64,000 bases of DNA, taken from Pseudomonas sp. 30_B (GTDB taxonomy: Bacteria; Pseudomonadota; Gammaproteobacteria; Pseudomonadales; Pseudomonadaceae). The position numbers and the translations under genes are program-made. The notes under the pieces are model-generated. The model did not search any database. It saw nothing but the letters and a program-made list of their open reading frames with translations, and was not told the DNA's origin. Shown here one piece after another: positions 1-8,288 of the stretch (its first letter is position 1; the number at the start of each line of letters is the position of its first letter). The stretch spans positions 19,267-83,266 of the forward strand of contig NZ_JAFGYY010000025.1 in the NCBI RefSeq assembly GCF_017491605.1. The letters are read 5' to 3'.

Positions 1-15
1 TTCTTCGCGGGTCAT
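1..15 (-). CDS. trpE: Anthranilate synthase component I, first five codons only
   Basis: Read on the minus strand, the left edge gives ATG ACC CGC GAA GAA (M-T-R-E-E), preceded by GAGG eight bases upstream. Pseudomonas TrpE proteins begin with a very similar M-x-R-E-E sequence, and trpE normally follows gph in this lineage. The gene runs off the window, so only its start is seen. TrpE makes anthranilate from chorismate in tryptophan synthesis. The call rests on five residues plus synteny. Confidence 0.55.
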
Positions 16-32
16 GATCAGCCTCGTAACAG

Positions 33-88
33 GAGCCTGTTTCGCACAGTGCGGGTCTGCCGGCACACAGCGGGGATTCAACAGGCTC
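33..88 (-). promoter_or_regulatory. Inverted repeat in the trpE leader
   Basis: GAGCCTGTT and AACAGGCTC form a perfect 9-bp inverted repeat (33-41 and 80-88) in the 128-bp gap before trpE. The downstream arm can instead pair with the bases right after it (AACAG/CTGTT around GCTC). Two mutually exclusive hairpins just upstream of the ribosome binding site could act as an attenuator or antiterminator. No Trp-rich leader peptide was seen, so function is inference. Confidence 0.25.
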
Positions 89-143
89 TGAGGGGGGAAA
101 CGGACTTGGGTGCACACACGCCGGACGAACCGGCCAAAGGATG

Positions 144-962
144 TCAGGCGCGCCAGCGCCAGCGGGCCAGGGCCTTGATGACTTTCATCCAGAGTGTGTG
201 GGGAGCCGTTTCCACGATGCTGTCTCGCTGGGCGGGAGTTGAGGCGGAGTCGGGCAACACTATCGCTTTGCCCGAATCGAAGCAAGGCAGCAGATGGCGC
301 AGGTCGTCGAGCACCAGCGTTGGGGTTTCCTCGGCGATGGGGCGGCCATGGTTGTAGCCGTAGCTCAGGCCCACGCTGCGCACGCCGGCGGCCTTGGCGG
401 CGAGGATGTCGTTGCGCGAGTCGCCGACGAACAGGGATTGCTCCGCCGACACGCCGGCCATTTTCATCACGAACAGCAGCGCGGCCGGGTCGGGCTTTTG
501 CTGCGGCAGGGTGTCGCCGCCGATGATCCAGCGGAAGAACTTGCCCAGCTTCATCTCGTCCAGCAGCGGGCCGACGAAGCGCTCGGGCTTGTTGGTGATC
601 AGCGCCAGTTCGACGCCGCGCTTCTTCAGCCACTTCAGGGTCTCGATGACGCCGGGGTAGACCACGGTCAACGCATGACTGTCGGCGTAGAAGTCCATGA
701 ACAGTTCGAGGGCGCGCTCGGTGTCTTCCTCGCTGACGTCAGCGTGTTCGATGTCACCCGCCAGAGCGCGGCGCACCAGCACCCGCGCGCCGTTGCCGAC
801 CCAGTGACGCACCGCGTCCAGGCCGGCCGGCTGGCGACCGAGCGCCAGGAGCATCTTGTCCACCGCCGCAGCGAGGTCGGGGACCGAATCCACCAGGGTG
901 CCGTCCAGGTCGAACATCACCAGACGCGGCAGCCCGGCGAACGGCAGCTGTGCAGCACTCAT
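144..962 (-). CDS. gph: Phosphoglycolate phosphatase, HAD superfamily
   Basis: This 272-residue cytoplasmic enzyme hydrolyses 2-phosphoglycolate, a by-product of repair of oxidised DNA ends. HAD motif I is visible as DLDGT (Asp18 nucleophile, Asp20). The ITNKP motif II, the lysine in QQKPDP and the GDSRND acidic motif follow in order. The ATG at 962 shares one base with the rpe stop (TGATG), so the two genes are translationally coupled. A GTG one codon earlier is possible, but the ATG gives the usual family length. The order rpe-gph-trpE is typical of Pseudomonas. Confidence 0.92.
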   Translation of the reverse strand: MSAAQLPFAGLPRLVMFDLDGTLVDSVPDLAAAVDKMLLALGRQPAGLDAVRHWVGNGARVLVRRALAGDIEHADVSEEDTERALELFMDFYADSHALTVVYPGVIETLKWLKKRGVELALITNKPERFVGPLLDEMKLGKFFRWIIGGDTLPQQKPDPAALLFVMKMAGVSAEQSLFVGDSRNDILAAKAAGVRSVGLSYGYNHGRPIAEETPTLVLDDLRHLLPCFDSGKAIVLPDSASTPAQRDSIVETAPHTLWMKVIKALARWRWRA

Positions 963-1636
963 CACTTGCGCGCCTGCGCCAGCTCAGCGTGCATGGCGCG
1001 GATGACCTCGGCGTAGTCCGGTGCGTTGAAGATGGCGGAACCGGCGACGAAGGTGTCGGCGCCCGCTTCGGCGATCTCGCGGATGTTCTTCACGTTCACC
1101 CCGCCGTCGATCTCCAGGCGGATGTCGCGGCCGGAGGCGTCGATCAGCGCGCGGGCTTCGCGCAGCTTGTCGAGGGTACCGGGGATGAACTTCTGCCCGC
1201 CGAAGCCGGGGTTGACGCTCATCAGCAGGACCATGTCGATCTTGTCCATCACGTACTTGAGGGCGTCCAGCGAGGTGGCCGGGTTGAACACCAGGCCGGC
1301 CTTGCAGCCGCCGTCCTTGATCAGTTGCAGGGAGCGGTCGATGTGCTGCGAGGCTTCCGGGTGGAAGGTGATGTAGGTGGCGCCGGCTTCGATGAAGTCG
1401 CCGATGATGCGGTCCACCGGGGAAACCATCAGGTGCACGTCGATGGGCGCGGTGACGCCGTACTTGCGCAGGGCCGTGCAGACCATCGGGCCAATGGTGA
1501 CGTTCGGCACGTAGTGGTTGTCCATCACGTCGAAGTGGACGATGTCGGCGCCGGCAGCGAGCACCTTGTCCACATCCTCGCCCAGGCGGGCGAAGTCGGC
1601 GGAAAGGATCGACGGAGCGATGGCGTAGGGTTGCAT
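962..1636 (-). CDS. rpe: Ribulose-phosphate 3-epimerase
   Basis: The 224-residue TIM-barrel enzyme interconverts ribulose 5-phosphate and xylulose 5-phosphate in the pentose phosphate pathway. Metal-ligand motifs are visible: IAPSILSADF at the N-terminus, HFDVMDNHYVPN (His34, Asp36), and the later LMSVNPGFGGQKF and EIDGGV motifs. The start at 1636 is chosen because it begins the conserved M-Q-P-Y-A-I-A-P segment and follows AGAGG at good spacing. The longer in-frame upstream sequence has no similarity to the family. It overlaps gph by one base. Confidence 0.95.
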   Translation of the reverse strand: MQPYAIAPSILSADFARLGEDVDKVLAAGADIVHFDVMDNHYVPNVTIGPMVCTALRKYGVTAPIDVHLMVSPVDRIIGDFIEAGATYITFHPEASQHIDRSLQLIKDGGCKAGLVFNPATSLDALKYVMDKIDMVLLMSVNPGFGGQKFIPGTLDKLREARALIDASGRDIRLEIDGGVNVKNIREIAEAGADTFVAGSAIFNAPDYAEVIRAMHAELAQARK

Positions 1637-1754
1637 GGCGCACCTCTGTGGGCGGGAATCACGGATGGCGCGCATTGTAGCCGCTCGGACGGCTAGAAGG
1701 GGATTGGACCGATAGTCGATGCTAAAAGTGCGGGAAAGGGGCAGAAAGTCAGGC

Positions 1755-1778
1755 AAAAAAATCGCGGATCGATCCCGC
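1755..1778 (-). terminator. Probable intrinsic terminator of the ABC transporter operon
   Basis: On the minus strand a short GC-rich hairpin (GCGGG/TCCGC) is followed by a run of seven T, 46 bases beyond the last permease gene. The stem is only five base pairs, so strength is uncertain. Confidence 0.5.
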
Positions 1779-1824
1779 CGCCGTGGGTGAGCACGGTGAC
1801 GGAACCGTCCGCGAATACTGTGGA

Positions 1825-2652
1825 TCAGGCAGTCGGTGCGGTACGCATCTTCTCGCTGCGGCCGCGCAGCCACTCGAGGGTCAGCAGGAGCAGGACGGAG
1901 AAACCGATCAGCAGGGTCGCCGCGGCGGCGATGGTCGGGCTGAGGTTCTCGCGGATGCCGCTGAACATCTGGCGCGGCAGGGTGGCCTGCTCGGGGCCGG
2001 CAAGGAACAGGGTCACCACTACTTCATCGAAGGAGGTGGCGAAGGCGAACAGTGCGCCGGAGATCACCCCGGGGGCGATCAGCGGCAGGGTGACCTTGAA
2101 GAAGGTCAGCACCGGCGGCGCGCCCAGGCTGGCGGCGGCGCGCACCAGGTTGTGGTTGAAGCCCTGCAGGGTCGCCGACACGGTGATGATGACGAAGGGC
2201 ACACCCAGCACCGCGTGGACGATGATCAGCGAGATGTAGCTGTTGCCCAGGCCCAGCGGGGCGAAGAACAGGTAGCTCGCCACACCGATGATCACCACCG
2301 GCACCACCATCGGTGAGATCACCAGGCTCATCACCAGGGCCTTGCCGCGGAACTCGCCACGGGTCAGACCGATGGAGGCCAGGGTACCGAAGACCATCGC
2401 CAGCACGGTGGCCGCCGGGGCGACGATCATGCTGTTGGTCAGCGAACGCATCCACTCGGCGGAGTTGAAGAAGTCGGCGTACCAGCGCAGGGAGAAACCC
2501 TGCAGCGGGTAGACCAGGAAGGTGCCGGAGTTGAACGACAGCGGCACGATCACCAGCACCGGCAGCACCAGGAACAGCAGCACCAGACCGCAGAGGATGC
2601 GCAGGGTATAGAACCACACACGCTCGACCGGGGACATGTAAGGACTCAGCAT
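1825..2652 (-). CDS. agtD: ABC transporter permease, PotC type (AgtD-like)
   Basis: This 275-residue inner-membrane protein has six predicted hydrophobic helices. The ABC-permease coupling loop is seen as RAAASLGAPPVLTFFKVTLPL in the second half. It resembles the PotC/YdcV permeases of polyamine-type importers. GAGGAG nine bases before the ATG at 2652 fixes the start. It is the last of four transporter genes (ATPase, binding protein, permease, permease) transcribed leftward. In P. aeruginosa this set is known as agtABCD, for uptake of 4-aminobutyrate and 5-aminovalerate; the substrate here is inferred from gene order. Confidence 0.8.
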   Translation of the reverse strand: MLSPYMSPVERVWFYTLRILCGLVLLFLVLPVLVIVPLSFNSGTFLVYPLQGFSLRWYADFFNSAEWMRSLTNSMIVAPAATVLAMVFGTLASIGLTRGEFRGKALVMSLVISPMVVPVVIIGVASYLFFAPLGLGNSYISLIIVHAVLGVPFVIITVSATLQGFNHNLVRAAASLGAPPVLTFFKVTLPLIAPGVISGALFAFATSFDEVVVTLFLAGPEQATLPRQMFSGIRENLSPTIAAAATLLIGFSVLLLLTLEWLRGRSEKMRTAPTA

Positions 2653-2665
2653 CTTCTTATTCTCC

Positions 2666-3916
2666 TCAGCCCAGACGCAGGCGGCTTGCGCCCACCAGCC
2701 AGCCGTAGATCACGTAGAGCACCAGGGTGGCGAACAGCAGCAGGCCGCCCAGGGCCGTGGCCATGCCCCAGTTGATGGTGGTGTTGGTGTAGAAGGCGAC
2801 GAAGTAGCTGACCATCTGATCGTTCGGGCTGCCCAGCAGAGCCGGGGTGATGTAGTAGCCGATCGACAGGATGAACACCAGCAGGCAACCGGCGCCGACA
2901 CCGGCCACGGTCTGCGGGAAGTAGACCTTCCAGAAGCTGGAGAACGGGTGACAGCCCAGCGAAATCGCGGCGCGCATGTAGCTGGGGGAAATGCCCTTCA
3001 TCACGCTGTAGATCGGCAGGATCATGAACGGCAGCATGATGTGCACCATGGAGACGTACACGCCGGTGCGGTTGAACACCAGCTGCAGCGGCTGGTCGAT
3101 CAGGCCCATCTTCAGCAGCGCGCCGTTGATCAGGCCACCCGACTGCAGCAGCACGATCCATGCGGCGACGCGCACCAGGATCGAGGTCCAGAACGGCAGC
3201 AGCACCAGGATCATCAGCAGGTTGGACTTGCGGGTCGGCAGGGTCGCCAGCAGGTAGGCCAGCGGATAGGCCAGCAGCAGGCAGATCACGGTGATCACCG
3301 CGCCCATCCAGAAGGTACGGGCGAAGATGTCCAGGTAGATCGACTGGTCGGGCGTGGCGCGGGCCAGCTCACCGAGGTCGTCGATGCGGTGATCGAGCGC
3401 CGCCAGCAGGTAATAGGGGGTGACGTGGCTGGCGTTGCGGCGGATCGCCTGCCAGTAGGCCGGGTCGCCCCAGCGCTCGTCGAGGCCTTCCATCGCGTCC
3501 TTGTACGACGCCGGCTGCTCCTTGAACGGCAGCGCGCGAGCAGTCTTGGACAGCAGGCTGCGGTAGCCGGCCAGCTCCATGTTCAGGCGCTTGGAGAGGT
3601 CGCCGAGGGTCTGGTTCTTGCGCGCGGCGACCAGGTCTTCGCTCAGCGCCTTGTACACCGCATCCGAGGGCAGCGACTTGCCGTCCCATTCGGAAATGGC
3701 GTTGACGGTCAACGGCATCGCGCCGACAACCTCGGGGTTGTTCACGCTCTTGTAGAGCAGCGCCGCGATGGGCACCAGGAAGGTCAGCAGGAGGAAGACC
3801 AGCAGCGGCAGGATCAGTGCCTGGGACTTCAGACGGTTCATCCGCTCCGCACGCGCCAGGCGCTGCTTGAGGGTGGTGGTGCCGGCGACCTCGTTCAAGG
3901 ACACTGCGGTGGCCAT
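2666..3916 (-). CDS. agtC: ABC transporter permease, PotB type (AgtC-like)
   Basis: This 416-residue permease partners AgtD. TM1 sits near residues 30-55. It is followed by a long hydrophilic stretch of about 150 residues, probably periplasmic, before the remaining helices; ordinary PotB proteins lack so large an insert. The coupling loop reads MRAAISLGCHPFSSFWKVYF. The start is placed at 3916, 13 codons inside the longest reading frame, because CGGAG lies just upstream and the sequence M-A-T-A-V begins the soluble N-terminus. It ends 13 bases before agtD starts. Confidence 0.82.
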   Translation of the reverse strand: MATAVSLNEVAGTTTLKQRLARAERMNRLKSQALILPLLVFLLLTFLVPIAALLYKSVNNPEVVGAMPLTVNAISEWDGKSLPSDAVYKALSEDLVAARKNQTLGDLSKRLNMELAGYRSLLSKTARALPFKEQPASYKDAMEGLDERWGDPAYWQAIRRNASHVTPYYLLAALDHRIDDLGELARATPDQSIYLDIFARTFWMGAVITVICLLLAYPLAYLLATLPTRKSNLLMILVLLPFWTSILVRVAAWIVLLQSGGLINGALLKMGLIDQPLQLVFNRTGVYVSMVHIMLPFMILPIYSVMKGISPSYMRAAISLGCHPFSSFWKVYFPQTVAGVGAGCLLVFILSIGYYITPALLGSPNDQMVSYFVAFYTNTTINWGMATALGGLLLFATLVLYVIYGWLVGASRLRLG

Positions 3917-3973
3917 AGCGAACTCCGGTAAAACAGGCCGCCCGGGAGCGGCCAAGGTGTGGTGTCAGGAGGA

Positions 3974-4030
3974 GCCGCCGCGAGGGGGAGCGGCGGTTCC
4001 GGTCCGCCGCGGTCCGGGTGGCCGCGGCGG
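3974..4030 (-). other. Two GC-rich hairpins between binding-protein and permease genes
   Basis: GCCGCCGC/GCGGCGGT (3974-3996) and CCGCCGCGG/CCGCGGCGG (4004-4030) form two strong stems in the 128-bp gap after the binding-protein gene. No T-run follows. Such hairpins downstream of binding-protein genes commonly stabilise the upstream mRNA or reduce read-through, giving more binding protein than permease; that role is inferred. Confidence 0.5.
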
Positions 4031-4044
4031 TTTGGCACTGCTAC

Positions 4045-5094
4045 TTATTTAGCGGCCCAGGCGTTGAAGCGCTGCTCCAGCTGCTCGCCGTAGTCAGCCC
4101 AGAAGGTCACGTCCATGCCCACCTGGCCCTGCATGTTTTCCGGGGTGGTCGGCATGTTGTGCAGCAGATCCTTGCTCAGCAACGGCACGGCGTTCTTGTT
4201 CACCGGACCGTAGGCGATGTTCTCGGCGTAGGTCTTCTGCTGCTCGGGCTTGACCGAGAAGGCGATGAACTTGAGGCTTTCCTCGACCTTCTTGGCGCCT
4301 TTCGGGATGGCCCAGGCGTCGAAGTCGTAGATGCCGCCGTTCCAGACGATCTTCAGGTTGCTCTCCTTCTGCACGGCGGCGATGCGGCCGTTGTAGGCGG
4401 AGCTCATGACCACGTCGCCGGAGGCGAGGTACTGCGGCGGCTGGGCGCCGGCTTCCCACCACTGGATGCTCGGCTTGATCTCGTCGAGTTTCTTGAAGGC
4501 GCGGTCCTGGCCTTCCTTGGTGGCCAGCACCTTGTAGACGTCCTTGGGCGCGACGCCGTCGGCCATCAGGGCGAATTCCAGGGTGTACTTGGCCCCCTTG
4601 CGCAGGCCGCGCTTGCCCGGGAATTTCTTGGTGTCCCAGAAATCGGCCCAGCTGGTCGGTGCAGTCTTCAGTTTGTCGGCGTTGTAGGCCAGGACGGTGG
4701 ACCACACGAAGAAGCCAACGCCGCAGTTGCTCACGGCACCCGGAACGTAGTCGTCGGCCTTGCCGAGGATGGCCGGGTCGATGGTTTCGAACAGGCCTTC
4801 GTCACAGCCACGGGCCAGTTCGGGCGACTCGACTTCCACCAAGTCCCAGGAGACGCTGTTGGTGTCGACCATGGCCTTCACCTTGGCCATCTCGCCGTTG
4901 TATTCGCCGGCCACGATCTTGTCGCCGGTGGACTTCTGGTAGGGCTCGTAGAACGCCTTCACCTGGGCGTTCTTGTTGGCGCCGCCGAAGGACACCACGG
5001 TCAGGTCGGTGGCGGCCATGGACTGGGCCGCGCAGGCCAGGCCGACGCTCAGTGCCGCGAGTTTCAGGCCCGATGCTTTCAGGGACTTCGACAT
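4045..5094 (-). CDS. agtB: Periplasmic substrate-binding protein (AgtB-like)
   Basis: This 349-residue protein is the extracellular-solute-binding component, PotD/SBP_bac type. An N-terminal signal peptide (KASGLKLAALSVGLACAAQS) precedes a mature sequence starting around TDLTVVSFGG. The start at 5094 is chosen over an upstream in-frame ATG because GGAGAGAAC lies directly before it and it begins the signal peptide. It sits between the ATPase and permease genes. A second binding protein at 6458-7495 is clearly paralogous, sharing the VxSFGGANKxAQ, GLRxGAKYxLEFALMADGVAPKDVYK and GGIYDFDxWA blocks. Confidence 0.85.
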   Translation of the reverse strand: MSKSLKASGLKLAALSVGLACAAQSMAATDLTVVSFGGANKNAQVKAFYEPYQKSTGDKIVAGEYNGEMAKVKAMVDTNSVSWDLVEVESPELARGCDEGLFETIDPAILGKADDYVPGAVSNCGVGFFVWSTVLAYNADKLKTAPTSWADFWDTKKFPGKRGLRKGAKYTLEFALMADGVAPKDVYKVLATKEGQDRAFKKLDEIKPSIQWWEAGAQPPQYLASGDVVMSSAYNGRIAAVQKESNLKIVWNGGIYDFDAWAIPKGAKKVEESLKFIAFSVKPEQQKTYAENIAYGPVNKNAVPLLSKDLLHNMPTTPENMQGQVGMDVTFWADYGEQLEQRFNAWAAK

Positions 5095-5167
5095 TATTGT
5101 TCTCTCCACAGTGTGCAGGTTTGTTTTTCTTGGATGCATCAGGCCCGGGAGTGGCCGGGCCTTGGTG

Positions 5168-6277
5168 TCACGCCGCCGGCAGCGGATCGAGCGCGCGGAC
5201 GTGCTCGACGGCCCAGCCCAGCGGTACTACGTCGCCAACGCCCAGTGCCGGGTCGAGCTCGGCGATCGGCTGCTTGACGAAGAAATCGGTACGGCCACAC
5301 ACCTCCAGACGGATGCGCACGTGGTCGCCCAGGTAGATGAACTCGGCGACGCGGCCGGAGAAACGGTTCGCGCAGTTTTCGCTGTGGCCGTTCAGGCGCA
5401 CGCGCTCGGGCCGGATCGACAGGCTGACGGTGTCGCCGACGTTGCCGACATTGACCGCCAGGGCCTCGACCTTCTCGCCACGAGCCAGGGCCACGGTGCA
5501 GCGGTCGCCATTGCGCGCCTGCAGCTGGCCGGCGATGCGGTTGTTCTCGCCGATGAAGTTGGCCACGAAGGAGTTGCGCGGGTGCTCGTAGAGCTCGGCC
5601 GGCGGGGCGATCTGCTGGATCTCGCCCTGGTGGAACACGGCCACGCGGTCGGACATGGTCAGCGCCTCGCCCTGGTCGTGGGTCACGTAGACCACGGTCA
5701 CGCCCAGGCGCTGGTGGATGTGCTTGATCTCCATCTGCATGTGCTCGCGCAGCTGCTTGTCGAGCGCACCCAGGGGTTCGTCCATCAGCACCAGCTGCGG
5801 CTCGAAGACCAGCGCGCGGGCCAGGGCCACGCGCTGCTGCTGGCCACCGGAGAGCTGGGCGGGATAGCGACCGGCGAAGCTGTCGAGCTGGACCATCGAC
5901 AGGGCGCGCTTCACGCGCTCGGTGACGTCGGTCTTGCTCATGCCGCGCACGGACAGCGGGAAGGCCAGGTTCTCGGCCACCGTCATGTGCGGGAACAGGG
6001 CATAGTTCTGGAACACCATGCCGATGTCGCGCTTGTGTGGGGGGACGTTGTTGATGGCGCGGCCGGCGAGCTGGATTTCACCGGCAGTGGGGGTTTCGAA
6101 ACCGGCCAGCATCATCAGGCTGGTGGTCTTGCCGGAACCGGACGGCCCCAGCAGCGTCAGGAATTCGCCTTTGCGAATGTCCAGATTGAGGTCCTTCACG
6201 ATGAGGGATTCGCCGTCGTAGCTCTTCTGCACACCACGGAAGCTCACCAGCACATCGTTTGCCTGATTCTCGGCCAT
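5168..6277 (-). CDS. agtA: ABC transporter ATP-binding protein, PotA type (AgtA-like)
   Basis: This 369-residue ATPase energises the importer. Walker A is GPSGSGKTT (residues 44-52). The signature LSGGQQQR, Walker B LVLMDEPLGALD and the switch His (VTHDQ) follow in order. A TOBE-like domain fills the last third. The start at 6277 follows AAAGGTGCGGTT. It heads the four-gene transporter unit, with 73 bases before the agtB start. Confidence 0.9.
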   Translation of the reverse strand: MAENQANDVLVSFRGVQKSYDGESLIVKDLNLDIRKGEFLTLLGPSGSGKTTSLMMLAGFETPTAGEIQLAGRAINNVPPHKRDIGMVFQNYALFPHMTVAENLAFPLSVRGMSKTDVTERVKRALSMVQLDSFAGRYPAQLSGGQQQRVALARALVFEPQLVLMDEPLGALDKQLREHMQMEIKHIHQRLGVTVVYVTHDQGEALTMSDRVAVFHQGEIQQIAPPAELYEHPRNSFVANFIGENNRIAGQLQARNGDRCTVALARGEKVEALAVNVGNVGDTVSLSIRPERVRLNGHSENCANRFSGRVAEFIYLGDHVRIRLEVCGRTDFFVKQPIAELDPALGVGDVVPLGWAVEHVRALDPLPAA

Positions 6278-6383
6278 AACCGCACCTTTGTTTTTTTGTA
6301 AATGCCGTTGATCTCAAGCCTAGAGAAGCTGGACCTGCGCGCAAATCGGGCGGTATGAGAGATTGCTATAAGGCTTAGAGAGG

Positions 6384-6413
6384 ATGCTTTGTAGGGCGAT
6401 CCCTACAAAGCAT
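6384..6413 (-). other. Perfect 13-bp hairpin between second binding-protein gene and agtA
   Basis: ATGCTTTGTAGGG and its exact complement flank a CGAT loop. It lies 44 bases after the second binding-protein stop. There is no T-run, so an mRNA-end stabiliser or partial terminator between the two transcription units is more likely than a full terminator. Confidence 0.45.
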
Positions 6414-6457
6414 GGGGACATGAGTTGCCGGCCGGACGTGGGCCGGCAACTGCTCCG

Positions 6458-7495
6458 TCAGCGCTTGGCCCAGGCCTGGAAGCGCTTCTCCAGGGCATCG
6501 CCGTGCTCGGCCCAGAACGCCACGTTCATGCCCACGGCATTGGCGATGTTCTGCGGCGCGGTGGGCAGGTTGGCGGCGACGTCCGGCGCCAGCAGTTCCA
6601 CCGCCTTGCGGTTGGTCGGGCCGTAGGCGATGTTCTCGGCGAAGGCTTTCTGCTGCGGCGGCTGGCTGGCGAAGTGAACGAACTGCTCGGCCAGTTCCTT
6701 CTTGAACACGCCCGAAGGCAGCGCCCAGAAGTCGAAATCGTAGATGCCGCCGGCCCAGACCATGCGGAAGCCTTTCTGCTCGGCCTGCGCGGCGGCGATC
6801 CGACCGTTGTAGGCGGAGCTCATCACCACCGTGCCGTCGGCCAGATCGCGTACCGGGTCCTGGCCGGACTTCCACCAGTTGATGTTCGGCTTGAGTTCGT
6901 CGAGCTTGCGGAAGGCACGGTCGACGCCCTCCTCGGTGGCCAGCACCTTGTAGACGTCCTTGGGCGCGACGCCGTCGGCCATCAGGGCGAATTCCAGGCT
7001 GTATTTGGCGCCCCAGCGCAGGCCGCGCTTGCCGGGATATTTCTTCACGTCCCAGAAGTCCGCCCAACTGGTCGGAGTGCCTTGCAGCTTGTTCTGGTTG
7101 TAGGCCAGCAGGGTGGTCCAGACGAAGATGCCGACGCCGCAGGGCTGCACCGCGCCGGGGACGAAGTCGGCGGCGTTGCCGACCGTCTTGGCGTCGAGCT
7201 TCATGAACAGCCCTTCCTCGCAGCCGCGGGCGAGTTCGGGCGCCTCGACTTCCACCACGTCCCAGGACACATGGCTGATCTCCACCATGCGCTTGAGCTT
7301 GGCCAGGTCGCCGTTGTAGGAGCCGTGCACGACCGCATTGTCGGTGGCCGTCTTGAAAGGTTTGTAGAAGGCCGCTTCCTGGGCTTCCTTGTTGGCGCCG
7401 CCAAAGGAAATCACCGTGACATAGTCCGCCAGCGCCGGCAGCGCGACGCTCCCCAGCAGGCCGAACAGCAGCCCTCCCCTTACCGCTCGCAACAT
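6458..7495 (-). CDS. Second periplasmic substrate-binding protein of the agt locus
   Basis: This 345-residue secreted binding protein is a paralogue of the one at 4045-5094, with the same conserved blocks throughout. The signal peptide ends near ALPALA. GGAG upstream at good spacing supports the start at 7495. It is transcribed before the importer genes and after the two-component genes, all leftward. It may give the same permease a second ligand specificity; PAO1 has a comparable gene (PA0602) next to agtABCD. The ligand is unknown. Confidence 0.8.
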   Translation of the reverse strand: MLRAVRGGLLFGLLGSVALPALADYVTVISFGGANKEAQEAAFYKPFKTATDNAVVHGSYNGDLAKLKRMVEISHVSWDVVEVEAPELARGCEEGLFMKLDAKTVGNAADFVPGAVQPCGVGIFVWTTLLAYNQNKLQGTPTSWADFWDVKKYPGKRGLRWGAKYSLEFALMADGVAPKDVYKVLATEEGVDRAFRKLDELKPNINWWKSGQDPVRDLADGTVVMSSAYNGRIAAAQAEQKGFRMVWAGGIYDFDFWALPSGVFKKELAEQFVHFASQPPQQKAFAENIAYGPTNRKAVELLAPDVAANLPTAPQNIANAVGMNVAFWAEHGDALEKRFQAWAKR

Positions 7496-7652
7496 CGTCT
7501 TCTCCTTATTCTCACGACGTACCGCATGAAGCGGGCAATCATTCCCTGCCTCACGCCCGCTAGATAGACGGCTTCTTACAGAAATCGGACACGTCGCACA
7601 GAGTGAAGGGAAAATTCAGCAAGCAAGCTGCTACAGATCAAACAGGGCCGGC

Positions 7653-8288
7653 TCAGAGGAGCTTGTGCTCCATGGCGTAGCGCACCAGGTCCGCCACCGA
7701 GTTGGCGTTGAGCTTCTGCATCAGCCGCGCCTTGTGGGTGCTGATGGTCTTGCTGCTGACGGCCAGTTGCTGGGCGATCTCGTTGACGCCCTCACCCTGC
7801 ACCAGGCGCTCGAACACCGAGAACTCGCGTTCGGAGAGCAGCGCATGGGGCGGCCGCGAGTCGGTCAGGCCGACCTCGAAGACCATGCGGTCGGCCAGGT
7901 CGGGATCGATGTAACGGCCGCCGCTGGCGATCTTACGGATCGCGGTGAGCAGCAGCGCCGGATCGCTGTCCTTGGTGGCGTAGCCGGCGGCGCCGGCCTT
8001 CAGCGCACGGGCGACCATCTGCACCTCGTCGTGCATCGACAGCATCAGGATCGCCGGCGGATTGTTCAGCGCGCGGATGCGCGGGATGGCTTCCAGGCCG
8101 TTGACGCCGGGCATGGAGATGTCCAGCAGGACCACTTCGCAGGGCGTCTGGCGCAGGGTTTCGAGCAGCTGTTCGCCGTTGGTGGCCTCGCCCACCACCT
8201 GCAGGTCCTTGGCCATGCCGATCAGTTGCTTGATGCCCTCGCGCACGATCGTATGGTCTTCCGCCACCAGCACTCGAATCACCGCCAT
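7653..8288 (-). CDS. agtR: LuxR/NarL-family response regulator (AgtR-like)
   Basis: This 211-residue protein has an N-terminal receiver domain (VLVAEDH, phospho-acceptor Asp in VLLDISMPG, conserved Lys in ATKDS) and a C-terminal LuxR helix-turn-helix (SEREFSVFERL, VNEIAQQLAVSSKTISTHKA). It is the cognate regulator of the sensor encoded just upstream: its ATG shares one base with the sensor's stop (TGATG). In P. aeruginosa the AgtSR pair activates agtABCD in response to aminovalerate or GABA; the same role is inferred here from the adjacent transporter. Confidence 0.85.
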   Translation of the reverse strand: MAVIRVLVAEDHTIVREGIKQLIGMAKDLQVVGEATNGEQLLETLRQTPCEVVLLDISMPGVNGLEAIPRIRALNNPPAILMLSMHDEVQMVARALKAGAAGYATKDSDPALLLTAIRKIASGGRYIDPDLADRMVFEVGLTDSRPPHALLSEREFSVFERLVQGEGVNEIAQQLAVSSKTISTHKARLMQKLNANSVADLVRYAMEHKLL

